DNA of 64,000 bases from Streptomyces parvulus (GTDB taxonomy: Bacteria; Actinomycetota; Actinomycetes; Streptomycetales; Streptomycetaceae). Location of the stretch: assembly GCF_014648855.1 (NCBI RefSeq), contig NZ_BMRX01000009.1, positions 1 to 64,000 on the forward strand, read 5' to 3'. Positions 56,549 through 64,000 of this stretch are shown here, piece by piece; position 1 is the stretch's first letter; every line of letters starts with the position of its first letter. The notes beneath the pieces are model-generated. The model was not told the origin of the DNA, did no database searches, and worked only from the letters and a program-made list of their open reading frames with translations. The position numbers and the translations under genes were made by a program.

Positions 56549-57643
56549 CTAGGCGGGAGAGACCGGGATGTCCCGGTACGGGTCGCGGGTCTCGCCCGTG
56601 TCGGCGCGCTCCGGGACCGCGATGACGAGCCGGAACGGCATCCGGTGGTGCGGGGTCACCGCGTGCGCGTCGCCGTGCCGCGGCATCCCCTGGTCGGCGC
56701 CGGCGGCGGAACCGAGCGACCCGTCGGGGGCGCCGGTGGGCGCGTGTCCGGTGGGCGCGTACTCGGCGGGCGTCGCGGTGGTCCGGCGGCCGCCGTCCCC
56801 GGCGAGCGGCGTCCGGGTCTCCGGGCCGCCGTCCACCGCGACGGGGGCGGGGCCGTACGGGAGGTCCGTGACGGCTCCGGTGACGTCGGCGGTGCCGGCC
56901 CGGGCGGTGGCGGGACGGGCCTCGGCGACGTACGAGGGAGCCGCGGTTTCGGCCGGGGCCGGTCTGCGGTGGTGCGGTGCGGCCGGGTCGGCGGGGGCGG
57001 CCGAATCGTCCGAGGCGGCGTCACCGGACGGGGCGGGAAGCCCCGGCAGCGCGGGCAACGAGGGCCAGGGCGAAGCGGGGAGATCGGTGGGGTCGGAGGA
57101 GCCCGGGTTCGTGACCGAGCCGCCGTCCGAGGGGGTGGCGGGCAGGGGCAGCCGCTCGACGGTCTCCTCGACGACGTCCACGACACCCGCGACGGGGCGT
57201 ACGACCTGGTCGGTCACCGAACGGACGAGGTCCGAAACGGGGTGCGGACTCTGCCGCGGGAGCGGGGGCGAGGTGAGGCCCTCGGGCGTGAGGCTCTCGG
57301 GCGCGGGGCCCTCCGGGCTGCGGTCCTCCACCGTGCGGTCCTCCGCCGTGCGGTCCTCCGCCGTGCGGTCCTCTGCCGTGCGGTCCTTCGGTCCAGGGCC
57401 GTTCGTCCCGGCGCCCTTCGCCTCACGGCCCCCGGCCGTCGTACGCACCGGCGACAAGTCCGCCGCCTGGCGCACCGCGTCCCGTGGGGACGGTGTCCCG
57501 TCGGCCGCCTGCGCCCGCTCCCCGCAGAGCAGTCCGAGTACGAACAACCCGCCCACCAGCATCGCCACGTGCAGGGCACGCCGCCCGGCCGCCGTGCGCG
57601 TCACGCGCAGGGCGGCACCGGGCGAGGCTGCTGACCAGATCAA
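56549..57643 (-). CDS. Secreted low-complexity repeat protein
   Basis: A 364-residue exported protein of unknown function. The signal peptide has a hydrophobic core LHVAMLVGGLFVLGLLCG and ends around AQA-ADG near residue 47. The mature part is mostly disordered, rich in Pro, Ala, Ser and Thr. It has a DRTAE(D) repeat, five copies near residue 88-110, from a 15-base DNA repeat, and later TPAEYAPTGHAPTGAP. One amphipathic segment, VSDLVRSVTDQVVRPVAGVV, might pack. The proposed start is TTG at 57643 with GGGAGG upstream; a later GTG may be used. It faces a long non-coding region on its 3' side. Confidence 0.6.
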   Translation of the reverse strand: MIWSAASPGAALRVTRTAAGRRALHVAMLVGGLFVLGLLCGERAQAADGTPSPRDAVRQAADLSPVRTTAGGREAKGAGTNGPGPKDRTAEDRTAEDRTAEDRTVEDRSPEGPAPESLTPEGLTSPPLPRQSPHPVSDLVRSVTDQVVRPVAGVVDVVEETVERLPLPATPSDGGSVTNPGSSDPTDLPASPWPSLPALPGLPAPSGDAASDDSAAPADPAAPHHRRPAPAETAAPSYVAEARPATARAGTADVTGAVTDLPYGPAPVAVDGGPETRTPLAGDGGRRTTATPAEYAPTGHAPTGAPDGSLGSAAGADQGMPRHGDAHAVTPHHRMPFRLVIAVPERADTGETRDPYRDIPVSPA

Positions 57644-57813
57644 GAGGGGGAGATTCCTCCCGTGCGGCGGCGGAACGGTTCACGCGTCGAACAACGCACC
57701 GATGACGCGCGATCCTCGCACGGGACCGCGCGGGTTGCGCAAGCCCCTCGTTACCGGTGGGTAGCCATGTCCGTTTTACCCGCAGGAATCGGGCCACCCC
57801 GATCGACAAATCG

Positions 57814-59025
57814 TCACCTGGCGTCCGGTATCGGCAGCGGCCGTCGCTCGATCGCCGCCGCCATCACCTCCGGGAATTGGTCGGGCGTGCAGGCGAACGC
57901 GGGCGCGCCCAGGGCGGCGAGCGCCGCGGCGTGCTCCCTGTCGTACGCGGGCGCCCCCTCGTCGGACAACGCCAGCAGCGTCACGAAGCCCACCCCCGCG
58001 GCCCGCATCGCCGCGACCCGCCCGAGCATCTCGTCCCGGATGCCTCCCTCGTAGAGGTCGCTGATCAGCACGACCACGGTCTCGGCGGGCCGGGTGATGC
58101 GCGACTGGCAGTACGCCAGCGCCCGGTTGATGTCCGTACCGCCGCCGAGCCGCGTGCCGAATAGCACGTCGACCGGGTCGTCCAGACGGTCGGTCAGGTC
58201 CGCGACCGCGGTGTCGAACACGACGAGCCGCGTCGCGATCGACGGCACGGACGCCAGCACGGCCGCGAACACCGACGCGTACACCACCGACGCCGCCATC
58301 GATCCCGACTGGTCGACGCAGAGGACGACCTCCCGACCCACGGACCGGGACGCCCGCCCGTGACCGACCAGGCGCTCCGGCACGACCGTCCGGTACTCGG
58401 GCAGGTAGTGCCGGAGGTTGGCCGAGATCGTGCGGTGCCAGTCGATGTCGCGGTGCCGGGGCCGGGTGACGCGGGCGCTGCGGTCCAGGGCCCCGGTGAG
58501 GGTGGCCCGGGTGCGGGCGGCCAGCCGCTTCTCCAGGTCCTCGACGACCTTGCGCACCACCGCCCGCGCCGTCTCCTTCGTCGTCTCCGGCATCGCCTGG
58601 TTCAGGGAGAGCAGGGTGCCGACCAGGTGCACGTCGGGTTCCACCGCCTCCAGCATCTCCGGCTCCAGCAGGAGCGTGGCGAGCCCGAGCCGGTCGATGG
58701 CGTCGCGCTGCATGACCTGGACGACGGAGGAGGGGAAGTACGTCCGTATGTCACCCAGCCAGCGCGCCACCGCCGGTGCGGAGCCTCCTAGTCCCGCCGC
58801 GCGGTCCCGGCCGCCGCGCGGTGCGGTCTCCTTCCCGTAGAGCGCGTTGAGCGCCTTGTCCATCGCGGCGTCCCGTCCGGTGAGCGGGTGGCCGGTGCCG
58901 TCGGCCGGGTCCCCGCCGAGCACGAGCCGCCACCGCCGCAGCCGCTCCTCGGCCGCGTCGCCCCCGGCCGGCTCGGACGCGTCGCCGGTCGACTCGGCGT
59001 CGTCGCGCGTCGGTTCGACGGTCAT
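57814..59025 (-). CDS. VWA-domain protein of the MoxR-DUF5682 system
   Basis: A 403-residue cytoplasmic protein. The C-terminal von Willebrand A domain (about 220-385) has an intact metal site: VCVDQSGSMAAS (DxSxS), the Thr in LGGGTDINRAL, and Asp in VVVLISDLYEGG. The N-terminal 200 residues are helical, with RDAIDRLGLATLLLEPEMLE and DWHRTISANLRHYLPEYRTV, typical of partner proteins of MoxR ATPases. ATG at 59025 overlaps the DUF5682 stop by four bases. In MoxR systems the VWA protein usually ties the AAA+ ring to its target. Order here is MoxR, DUF5682, VWA on one strand. Confidence 0.88.
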   Translation of the reverse strand: MTVEPTRDDAESTGDASEPAGGDAAEERLRRWRLVLGGDPADGTGHPLTGRDAAMDKALNALYGKETAPRGGRDRAAGLGGSAPAVARWLGDIRTYFPSSVVQVMQRDAIDRLGLATLLLEPEMLEAVEPDVHLVGTLLSLNQAMPETTKETARAVVRKVVEDLEKRLAARTRATLTGALDRSARVTRPRHRDIDWHRTISANLRHYLPEYRTVVPERLVGHGRASRSVGREVVLCVDQSGSMAASVVYASVFAAVLASVPSIATRLVVFDTAVADLTDRLDDPVDVLFGTRLGGGTDINRALAYCQSRITRPAETVVVLISDLYEGGIRDEMLGRVAAMRAAGVGFVTLLALSDEGAPAYDREHAAALAALGAPAFACTPDQFPEVMAAAIERRPLPIPDAR

Positions 59026-61655
59026 GCGCCCACCTCCGTCAGCTCGTTGCCGTCACGGCCGGTTCGGCTCCGGCCGTCGCCCTCCGCGTTGCCGGCCTGA
59101 GCGCCGTCGCCCTCCGCGTTGTCGCCCTGAGCGCCGTCGCCCTCCGCGCCGTCGGTCGCCAGTCCGAGGAGCAGCCGGACCACCGGGAGCACCGCGTCGG
59201 CGCGCTCCACGTCGAGGCCGGGCGCGAAACCCGGCGTGCCGGAGCCGGTCGCGGTGACGCTCCCCCGCGCCTCGGGGCCGCGCCGGACCAGTTCACCGAG
59301 GCCGCGGCGCACTCCCGGCTCGTAGGCGGCGAAGGTGCGCCGCAGCAACGGCAGCACGTCCGTGAACGCCTCCGCCGTCACGCCGGTCAGCCAGGCGTCG
59401 ACCAGGGCGAGCAGCCGTTCGTCGTGGAGGAGGAGCATGCCGCCGCCCGAGCCGCCGCCGACGAAGCCCTCGATCCACGCCGCCGCGTCCGCCGGTGGCG
59501 CCCCCCGGGACAGCGCGAGGCCCATGAACCGGGCGGCCTCGTCCGGGGCGAGCGCACCGTCGTCCAGCAGGAGCCGTACGGCACGGCCCCGCACGACGCC
59601 GGGCACGGCGTCCCGGGCGCAGAGGGTCCGCAGCACCTCCTGCCAGCGGGAGCGCAGTCCGCCCCGGCCCGGCAGGGAGGCGTCGCCGAGCAGGCCGACC
59701 GCGCCGTGCACGGTGTCCACGTGGCCGCGCATCTCCTCGGCGGCGTCGGCGTCCAGGGCGACGCAGGCCGAGGGCAGGCCCACGAAGACCCGCTCGGCGA
59801 GCCCCGCCGCGACCTCGGCGAGCGCACGGGTGCCGGTGCCCCGCACGTCGCCGTACCGCAGCGAACGGACCAGCGCCGGCAAGGCCTGTGCCAGGTGGCC
59901 GACGTCCGTGTCGAGCGCCGCGCGGTCGGCGAGTATCCGCATCACCGGCGCGAGGGCGTCCGGCAGGCCGGCCAGCAGGCAGCGTTCGGCGAGGGCGGTG
60001 ACCTCGGCGAGACCGCCTACGGTGACGGCGTCCGCCTCGGCCCTGGCGGTGGCGGCGGCGAGCACGGTCGTGCCCCAGACCCCGGCCTCGGCGACCCGCA
60101 CGGACAGCTCCGGCTCCCAGCGCAGCCGCCAGGTCTCGCGGAACGTGCCCGTACTGCCCCGGGAGGCGGCCGGCTCCCCCCAGTCGACGCCGAGCAGCCG
60201 CAGCCGGTGCAGGAGTCTGCTGCGGCCGGCGTCGGTGTCCTTGCGCAGGTCCAGCTCCAGCTCGCGGCGCCGGGCCTCCGGCTTCAGCCGCAGCCCGCGC
60301 TGGGTGCGGGCCAGGTCGCGCTGCAACGGCACCGCGGGTGCGCCGGCGGGGACCTGCCCCAGCACGTCCCCCACCACCAGCCGGTCGCGGACCAGCGCGA
60401 GCGGCACGTCCGAGCCGTCGCACATCACCGCCCGCACGGCGTCGGTCGTCTCGCTCAGCCCGGCCAGCGGCCGCCCGCGCAGCGCCGCGAGCGTCCCGGC
60501 CAGTCGCGCGGCCTCGATGACGTGCCCCGGGGAGACGAGCCGGTCCTCGTCCCGCAGCAGCCCCGCGACCCTGGTCAGCCAGCGCTCGACGGGCCGGTCC
60601 GCCGCGGCGAACAGATGCGCGTACCAGCCGGGTGACTCGACGCCCGCGCCGTACCCGCCGGAACGGGACAGTCTGCGGTGTGTCCAGGGCACCCACGTCA
60701 GGTCGACCTTGGTCCTGGGCAGCCCCTTCAGCAGGGCACGGTCGGCGGCGACGGTGACCCCGCGCCGCAGCGCGGGCACGTGCCACGCCCCGCACACCAC
60801 GGCGACATCCGTCCCGAACTCCCTTTGCGCCGCCCGCACCTGGAGCCGCATGTACGCCTCCCGCACCCGGTCCCGGTCGTCGTCCGCGCCGTCCTCCTCG
60901 GTCTCCCGCAGGGCGCCCATGGCCTCCTCCAGCGCGGTGAACGGCGCGAGCGCGTTCCCGTCACCGGGACCCCGGTGTTCCACGACGTCCTCCCACCAGC
61001 GCTCGGGGTCGTCGTGACCGGCGGCCCGGGCGAGGGCGGCGAGGGGATCGACGCGGGACTCGGGAACGGGCGCGCCGGACCGCTCCCCCGGTCCCCCTCC
61101 CGCCTCCTCCCCGTCCCGCTCCTCATGATCACGCCGGGCGAGCGAGTGCGCGGCCGGCAGGTCGACGAAGCGGGCCGGGACGTCGTGGTCCAGGGCCCAG
61201 CGGAGCGCCACCCACTCCGGCGAGAATTCGGCCAGCGGCCAGAAGGCGGAGCGGCCGGGCTCGTCCACGGCGTGGGCGAGCAGCGCCACCGGCGGGCGCA
61301 TCTCCTCGTCGGCGGCCAGCGGTACCAGCGCGTCCGCCTCGGGCGGCCCCTCGATCAGCACCGCCCGGGGCCGTGCCGCCTCCAGCGCCGCACGCACCGC
61401 CCGCGCCGATCCCGGCCCGTGGTGCCGCACCCCCAGCAGCAGCGGCCCACCCGGCACCGCACCGACCGCCCCCGCGTACCCTTCGACCTCGCCGATCCCA
61501 CCGGTCCCGTCGACTCGACTAGCCCCGTCGACCCCTCCGATCCCGTCGATCCCACTAGCCCCGCCGCCCCCTCTGGCCCCGCTGGTCCCACCGGCCCCTT
61601 TCACCCCTCTCACCCCTCCGGCCCCGCCGACCCCCCCGGCCTCAACGTCCCTCAT
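59022..61655 (-). CDS. DUF5682 protein
   Basis: A protein of about 877 residues. After a glycine-rich head (GGVGGAGGVRG and similar triplets) comes the conserved start LLLGVRHHGPGSARAVRAAL, then VLIEGPPEADAL, AEFSPEWVALRWAL and RFVDLPAAHSL. The part AVVCGAWHVPALR follows near residue 290. These His/Glu/Asp motifs remind me of the TraB/ChaN/EreA-like hydrolase group, which suggests a catalytic N-terminal third. The middle and C-terminal parts are helical repeats. It ends in a ten-residue repeat (AEGDGAQGDN) copied three times. ATG at 61655 follows GAGGGGGG; a later start after the Gly-rich head is possible. Confidence 0.8.
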   Translation of the reverse strand: MRDVEAGGVGGAGGVRGVKGAGGTSGARGGGGASGIDGIGGVDGASRVDGTGGIGEVEGYAGAVGAVPGGPLLLGVRHHGPGSARAVRAALEAARPRAVLIEGPPEADALVPLAADEEMRPPVALLAHAVDEPGRSAFWPLAEFSPEWVALRWALDHDVPARFVDLPAAHSLARRDHEERDGEEAGGGPGERSGAPVPESRVDPLAALARAAGHDDPERWWEDVVEHRGPGDGNALAPFTALEEAMGALRETEEDGADDDRDRVREAYMRLQVRAAQREFGTDVAVVCGAWHVPALRRGVTVAADRALLKGLPRTKVDLTWVPWTHRRLSRSGGYGAGVESPGWYAHLFAAADRPVERWLTRVAGLLRDEDRLVSPGHVIEAARLAGTLAALRGRPLAGLSETTDAVRAVMCDGSDVPLALVRDRLVVGDVLGQVPAGAPAVPLQRDLARTQRGLRLKPEARRRELELDLRKDTDAGRSRLLHRLRLLGVDWGEPAASRGSTGTFRETWRLRWEPELSVRVAEAGVWGTTVLAAATARAEADAVTVGGLAEVTALAERCLLAGLPDALAPVMRILADRAALDTDVGHLAQALPALVRSLRYGDVRGTGTRALAEVAAGLAERVFVGLPSACVALDADAAEEMRGHVDTVHGAVGLLGDASLPGRGGLRSRWQEVLRTLCARDAVPGVVRGRAVRLLLDDGALAPDEAARFMGLALSRGAPPADAAAWIEGFVGGGSGGGMLLLHDERLLALVDAWLTGVTAEAFTDVLPLLRRTFAAYEPGVRRGLGELVRRGPEARGSVTATGSGTPGFAPGLDVERADAVLPVVRLLLGLATDGAEGDGAQGDNAEGDGAQAGNAEGDGRSRTGRDGNELTEVGA
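59073..59150. repeat. Three 30-base tandem repeats in the DUF5682 3' end
   Basis: GCCGTCGCCCTCCGCG begins at 59073, 59103 and 59133. The 30-base period keeps the frame and encodes a ten-residue acidic unit, so copy number could vary without breaking the gene. Confidence 0.75.
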
Positions 61656-61859
61656 CGCACCCCCCTCGCCCCCGAGGCCGCCGCCACCCGAAGGCCCCTG
61701 TCTCCGCACCCCGCACACGTGCCCAGGTCGAGTCCTCGTCGTCCCCCACTCGCCCGGCGGCCACGCGTCCGACGGACTCCCGGACGGTGGGCTCCCGAGC
61801 GGCGGCGGCCGCAACCGACCCCGCCCCGCGGCACATCCCCGTCCGCCCCGCGTTGCCGT

Positions 61860-63014
61860 TCACGCGCTCACCTCGCGGCAGGCGCGGTAGAAGTCCTGCC
61901 AGCCTTCGCGCTCACGGACGACGGTCTCCAAGTACTCCTGCCAGACGACCCGGTCGGTGGCGGGATCGCGGACGACGGCCCCGAGGACTCCCGCGGCGAC
62001 GTCGCCGGCCCGCAGCACGCCGTCACCGAAGTGGGCGGAGAGCGCGAGGCCTCCCGTGACCACGGAGATCGCCTCGGCCGTGGACAGGGTGCCGCTGGGC
62101 GACTTCACCTTCGTCCGCCCGTCGCCGGTCAGCCCGTCGCGCAGCTCGCGGAAGACGGTGACGACGCGGCGGATCTCCTCGATGCCGCCGGGAGCCGGGG
62201 GGAGGTCGAGGGAGCGGCCGATCTGGTCGACGCGGCGCGTGACGATCTCGACCTCGGCCTCGGCGGTCCCCGGCAGCGGCAGCACCACGGTGTTGAACCG
62301 CCGGCGCAGGGCGCTGGACAGGTCGTTGACCCCGCGGTCGCGGTCGTTGGCGGTGGCGATCAGGTTGAAGCCGCGGACCGCCTGCACCTCCTGGCCCAGC
62401 TCCGGTATCGGCAGCGTCTTCTCCGAGAGGATGGTGATCAGGCTGTCCTGCACGTCGGCGGGGATGCGGGTCAGCTCCTCCACCCGCACGGTCCCGCCGT
62501 CCCGCATGGCCCGCATGACCGGGCTGGGTACGAGGGCGTCGCGGGTCGGGCCCTCGGCGAGCAGCCGCGCGTAGTTCCACCCGTAGCGGATGGCCTCCTC
62601 CGGGGTGCCCGCGGTGCCCTGCACCAGCAGGGTCGAATCGCCGCTGACGGCCGCCGCGAGATGCTCGGACACCCAGGTCTTCGCGGTGCCGGGCACGCCG
62701 AGCAGGAGCAGGGCGCGATCGGTGGCGAGCGTGCTGACGGCGACCTCGACGAGGCGGCGCGAGCCCACGTACTTGGGGGTGATCACCGTGCCGTCGGGGA
62801 GGGTGCCGCCGAGCAGGTAGGTGGCCACGGCCCAGGGCGACAGCTTCCACCGGGCCGGGCGCGGGCGGTCGTCCTGCGCGGCCAGCGCGGCCAGTTCGCC
62901 CGCGAAGGCCTGTTCGGCGTGGGGCCGCAACTTCTCCGCCCCGGACAGCCGCTCCCCGGGCGGCCGCTCCCCGGAACTCTCGTTCACGGACATCTCGTTC
63001 ACGGACACAGGCAT
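61860..63014 (-). CDS. MoxR-type AAA+ ATPase
   Basis: A 384-residue ATPase. Walker A is GVPGTAKT at 106-113, the MoxR form. Walker B is TVRVEELTRI, with Glu179-Glu180 in place of Asp-Glu. Sensor 1 is IATANDRDRGVND, and the Arg finger region SSALRRRFNTVVLPL. The lid domain carries LSTAEAISVVTGGLALSAHF. The first 65 residues are disordered with a short Ser/Asn/Glu repeat (VNEMSVNES). ATG at 63014 follows GAGGGGGAATC; an ATG at 63068 has no site and falls in the promoter region. It is first of MoxR-DUF5682-VWA, though a 204-base gap separates it from DUF5682. Confidence 0.92.
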   Translation of the reverse strand: MPVSVNEMSVNESSGERPPGERLSGAEKLRPHAEQAFAGELAALAAQDDRPRPARWKLSPWAVATYLLGGTLPDGTVITPKYVGSRRLVEVAVSTLATDRALLLLGVPGTAKTWVSEHLAAAVSGDSTLLVQGTAGTPEEAIRYGWNYARLLAEGPTRDALVPSPVMRAMRDGGTVRVEELTRIPADVQDSLITILSEKTLPIPELGQEVQAVRGFNLIATANDRDRGVNDLSSALRRRFNTVVLPLPGTAEAEVEIVTRRVDQIGRSLDLPPAPGGIEEIRRVVTVFRELRDGLTGDGRTKVKSPSGTLSTAEAISVVTGGLALSAHFGDGVLRAGDVAAGVLGAVVRDPATDRVVWQEYLETVVREREGWQDFYRACREVSA

Positions 63015-63056
63015 GGCTGATTCCCCCTCCAGCTCGGCCGGTTCGATCTGCGTTCC

Positions 63057-63079
63057 ACGGTGCACCACGCCACTGACAA
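63057..63079 (-). promoter_or_regulatory. PafBC/RecA-NDp-like promoter of the MoxR gene
   Basis: On the minus strand: TTGTCAGTG, eight bases, then CACCGT. The -35-like element matches the LexA-independent damage motif (TTGTCAGTG, N8, TAnnnT) fully, while the -10 keeps the A and T but starts with C. Transcription would begin about 36 bases before the ATG. Confidence 0.65.
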
Positions 63080-63115
63080 TCGCCCTGACCTGCGAAAATA
63101 CGCCGTCACGGCCAA

Positions 63116-63138
63116 TTGTCAGTGGCAGGACCTACCTT
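63116..63138 (+). promoter_or_regulatory. PafBC/RecA-NDp-like promoter of the SWIM gene
   Basis: TTGTCAGTG (63116-63124), eight bases, then TACCTT (63133-63138): a full match to TTGTCAGTG-N8-TAnnnT. The ATG starts eight bases after the -10, so the mRNA is probably leaderless; no ribosome site is seen. The TTGTCAGTGGC block is the mirror of the one serving MoxR. Confidence 0.75.
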
Positions 63139-63145
63139 CGACGAC

Positions 63146-64000
63146 ATGACTCAGCAGGGGGTGCGCTGGACCGCGGACCAGGTGCTGGCACTGGCGCCTG
63201 ACGCCGCGTCACGTGCGGCGGGCGGCAGGCTCGGGGCGGTCGGCTCGTGGTCCGGCGTGGGGAGTTGCGGCGAGGGGGCGGTGTGGGGGCTGTCCGAGGG
63301 GAGCGGCGGCGAGCGGTACCGGACGGTGGTCGACGTGCGGGAAGGGGCGGGTCCCGCGTACCGGTGCGGGTGCCCGAGCCCGAAGCTGCCGTGCAAGCAC
63401 GCGCTGGGGCTGCTGCTGCTCTGGGCGGGCGGAGGTGTCGCGGAGCGGGGGGCCGCGGCGCCGGAGTGGGCGGAGCGGTGGATCGCCGGACTGCGGGATC
63501 GCGACCGGGAGGCAAGGGGGGCCGCATCTCCGTCCGGGCGTGGGGCGGGGCCCGCCGATCCGGAGGCGGCACGACTCCGGGCCGAGCGGCGGGCCGGGCG
63601 GATCACCGCGGGGGCCACCGAGTTGGAGCAGCGGCTGACGGACCTCTTGCGCGGTGGACTGGCCGGCGCCGAGCAGGCGGGTTACGGGCTGTGGGAGGAG
63701 ACGGCGGCGCGCATGGTCGACGCCCAGGCCCCGGGTCTGGCCGCGCGGGTGCGGGAGCTGGGCTCCATACCGTCGTCGGGGCCCGGCTGGCCGGTCCGGC
63801 TGCTGGAGGAGTGCGCCCTTCTCCACCTGCTCGACCAGGGCTGGCTGCACCGCGACCGGCTGCCCGCCGGGCTGGCGGCGACCGTCCGCTCCCGCGTCGG
63901 TCTGCCCGCCTCCGCCGACGGACCGCCGGTCCGGGACCGCTGGCTGATCCTCGCGCAGTACGACTCGGGCGACACCCGGCTGACGACCCGTCGCATCTGG
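63146..64000 (+). CDS. SWIM zinc-finger protein, C-terminus beyond the window
   Basis: A gene running off the window edge after 285 codons. The SWIM motif (CxCx...CxH) is at about residues 76-87: CGCPSPKLPCKHALGL. The N-terminal part (VRWTADQVLALAPDAASRAA, then GRLGAVGSWSGVG) is typical of the large bacterial SWIM proteins found beside MoxR-VWA genes. The rest so far is helical, with LEQRLTDLLRGGLA and TAARMVDAQAPGLAARVREL. SWIM domains bind DNA or protein. It is divergent from the MoxR gene with opposed damage-type promoters, so it likely belongs to the same system. Confidence 0.85.
   Translation, partial: MTQQGVRWTADQVLALAPDAASRAAGGRLGAVGSWSGVGSCGEGAVWGLSEGSGGERYRTVVDVREGAGPAYRCGCPSPKLPCKHALGLLLLWAGGGVAERGAAAPEWAERWIAGLRDRDREARGAASPSGRGAGPADPEAARLRAERRAGRITAGATELEQRLTDLLRGGLAGAEQAGYGLWEETAARMVDAQAPGLAARVRELGSIPSSGPGWPVRLLEECALLHLLDQGWLHRDRLPAGLAATVRSRVGLPASADGPPVRDRWLILAQYDSGDTRLTTRRIW

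Noticed and set aside
1..64000. Horizontally acquired island, prophage or biosynthetic cluster
   Set aside because: Codon use is uniform, there are no integrase, transposase, tRNA or attachment sites, and the order fits the conserved Streptomyces core.

Overview
The window is core chromosome of a high-GC actinomycete, almost certainly a Streptomyces. The third codon position is nearly always G or C, GTG starts are common, and genes often overlap by 1 to 11 bases (ATGA, GTGA, TGATG). Several families are Streptomyces hallmarks: an SCO4848-type membrane protein, an XRE/DUF2690 regulator, DUF6350, and TM2 proteins with proline-rich heads. From memory, the gene order matches the S. coelicolor SCO4869 to about SCO4803 stretch read backwards. 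I saw no tRNA, rRNA, phage, insertion sequence, CRISPR array or antibiotic cluster.

Layout. 1-7 kb: start of an acyl-CoA mutase, an L,D-transpeptidase lipoprotein, an ECF sigma factor coupled to a membrane protein, three unknown genes and a GH20 hexosaminidase. 7-11.4 kb: a UraD-like protein and sdhCDAB, closed by a strong terminator. 11.4-18.2 kb: TM2/DUF2752 genes, a VOC protein, a TetR-linked membrane protein and DCC oxidoreductase, a metallophosphoesterase and a D,D-carboxypeptidase. 18.1-23.3 kb: a locus matching the mycobacterial decaprenyl-phospho-arabinose pathway (PAP2, UbiA-type transferase, GtrA, DprE1, DprE2) plus a BrkB-like protein. 23.3-31.5 kb: a 2'-5' RNA ligase-like protein, trpS, glyA under a ZTP riboswitch, a glutathionylspermidine-synthase-like gene with a lipoprotein, and a MocR regulator divergent from two AhpD-like genes and a PEP-mutase-like gene.

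31.5-38.8 kb: a five-gene choline/betaine operon (betB, betA, ABC ATPase, double permease, binding protein). 39-43.7 kb: mdh, an XRE/DUF2690 membrane regulator, DUF3017 and folD. 44-47 kb: a membrane protein, an FHA protein, and a Ser/Thr kinase fused to an extracellular lytic-transglycosylase-like domain. 47-52.3 kb: purH-purN and two membrane proteins. 52.4-56 kb: a membrane protein joining an XRE domain to a sigma-like region, then sucC-sucD. 56-57.6 kb: a G-rich, hairpin-rich spacer and a secreted repeat protein.

The right end (57.8-64 kb) is the best candidate for a little-described system: a MoxR AAA+ ATPase, a DUF5682 protein and a von Willebrand A protein, divergent from a SWIM zinc-finger protein. 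The shared promoter region carries a perfect 12-base inverted repeat. Each arm is the -35 part of a PafBC/RecA-NDp-type DNA-damage promoter, one facing each way, which suggests the whole set is induced by DNA damage. Housekeeping themes are the TCA cycle (sdhCDAB, mdh, sucCD), one-carbon and purine metabolism (glyA, folD, purHN), osmoprotection, and cell-envelope polymers.
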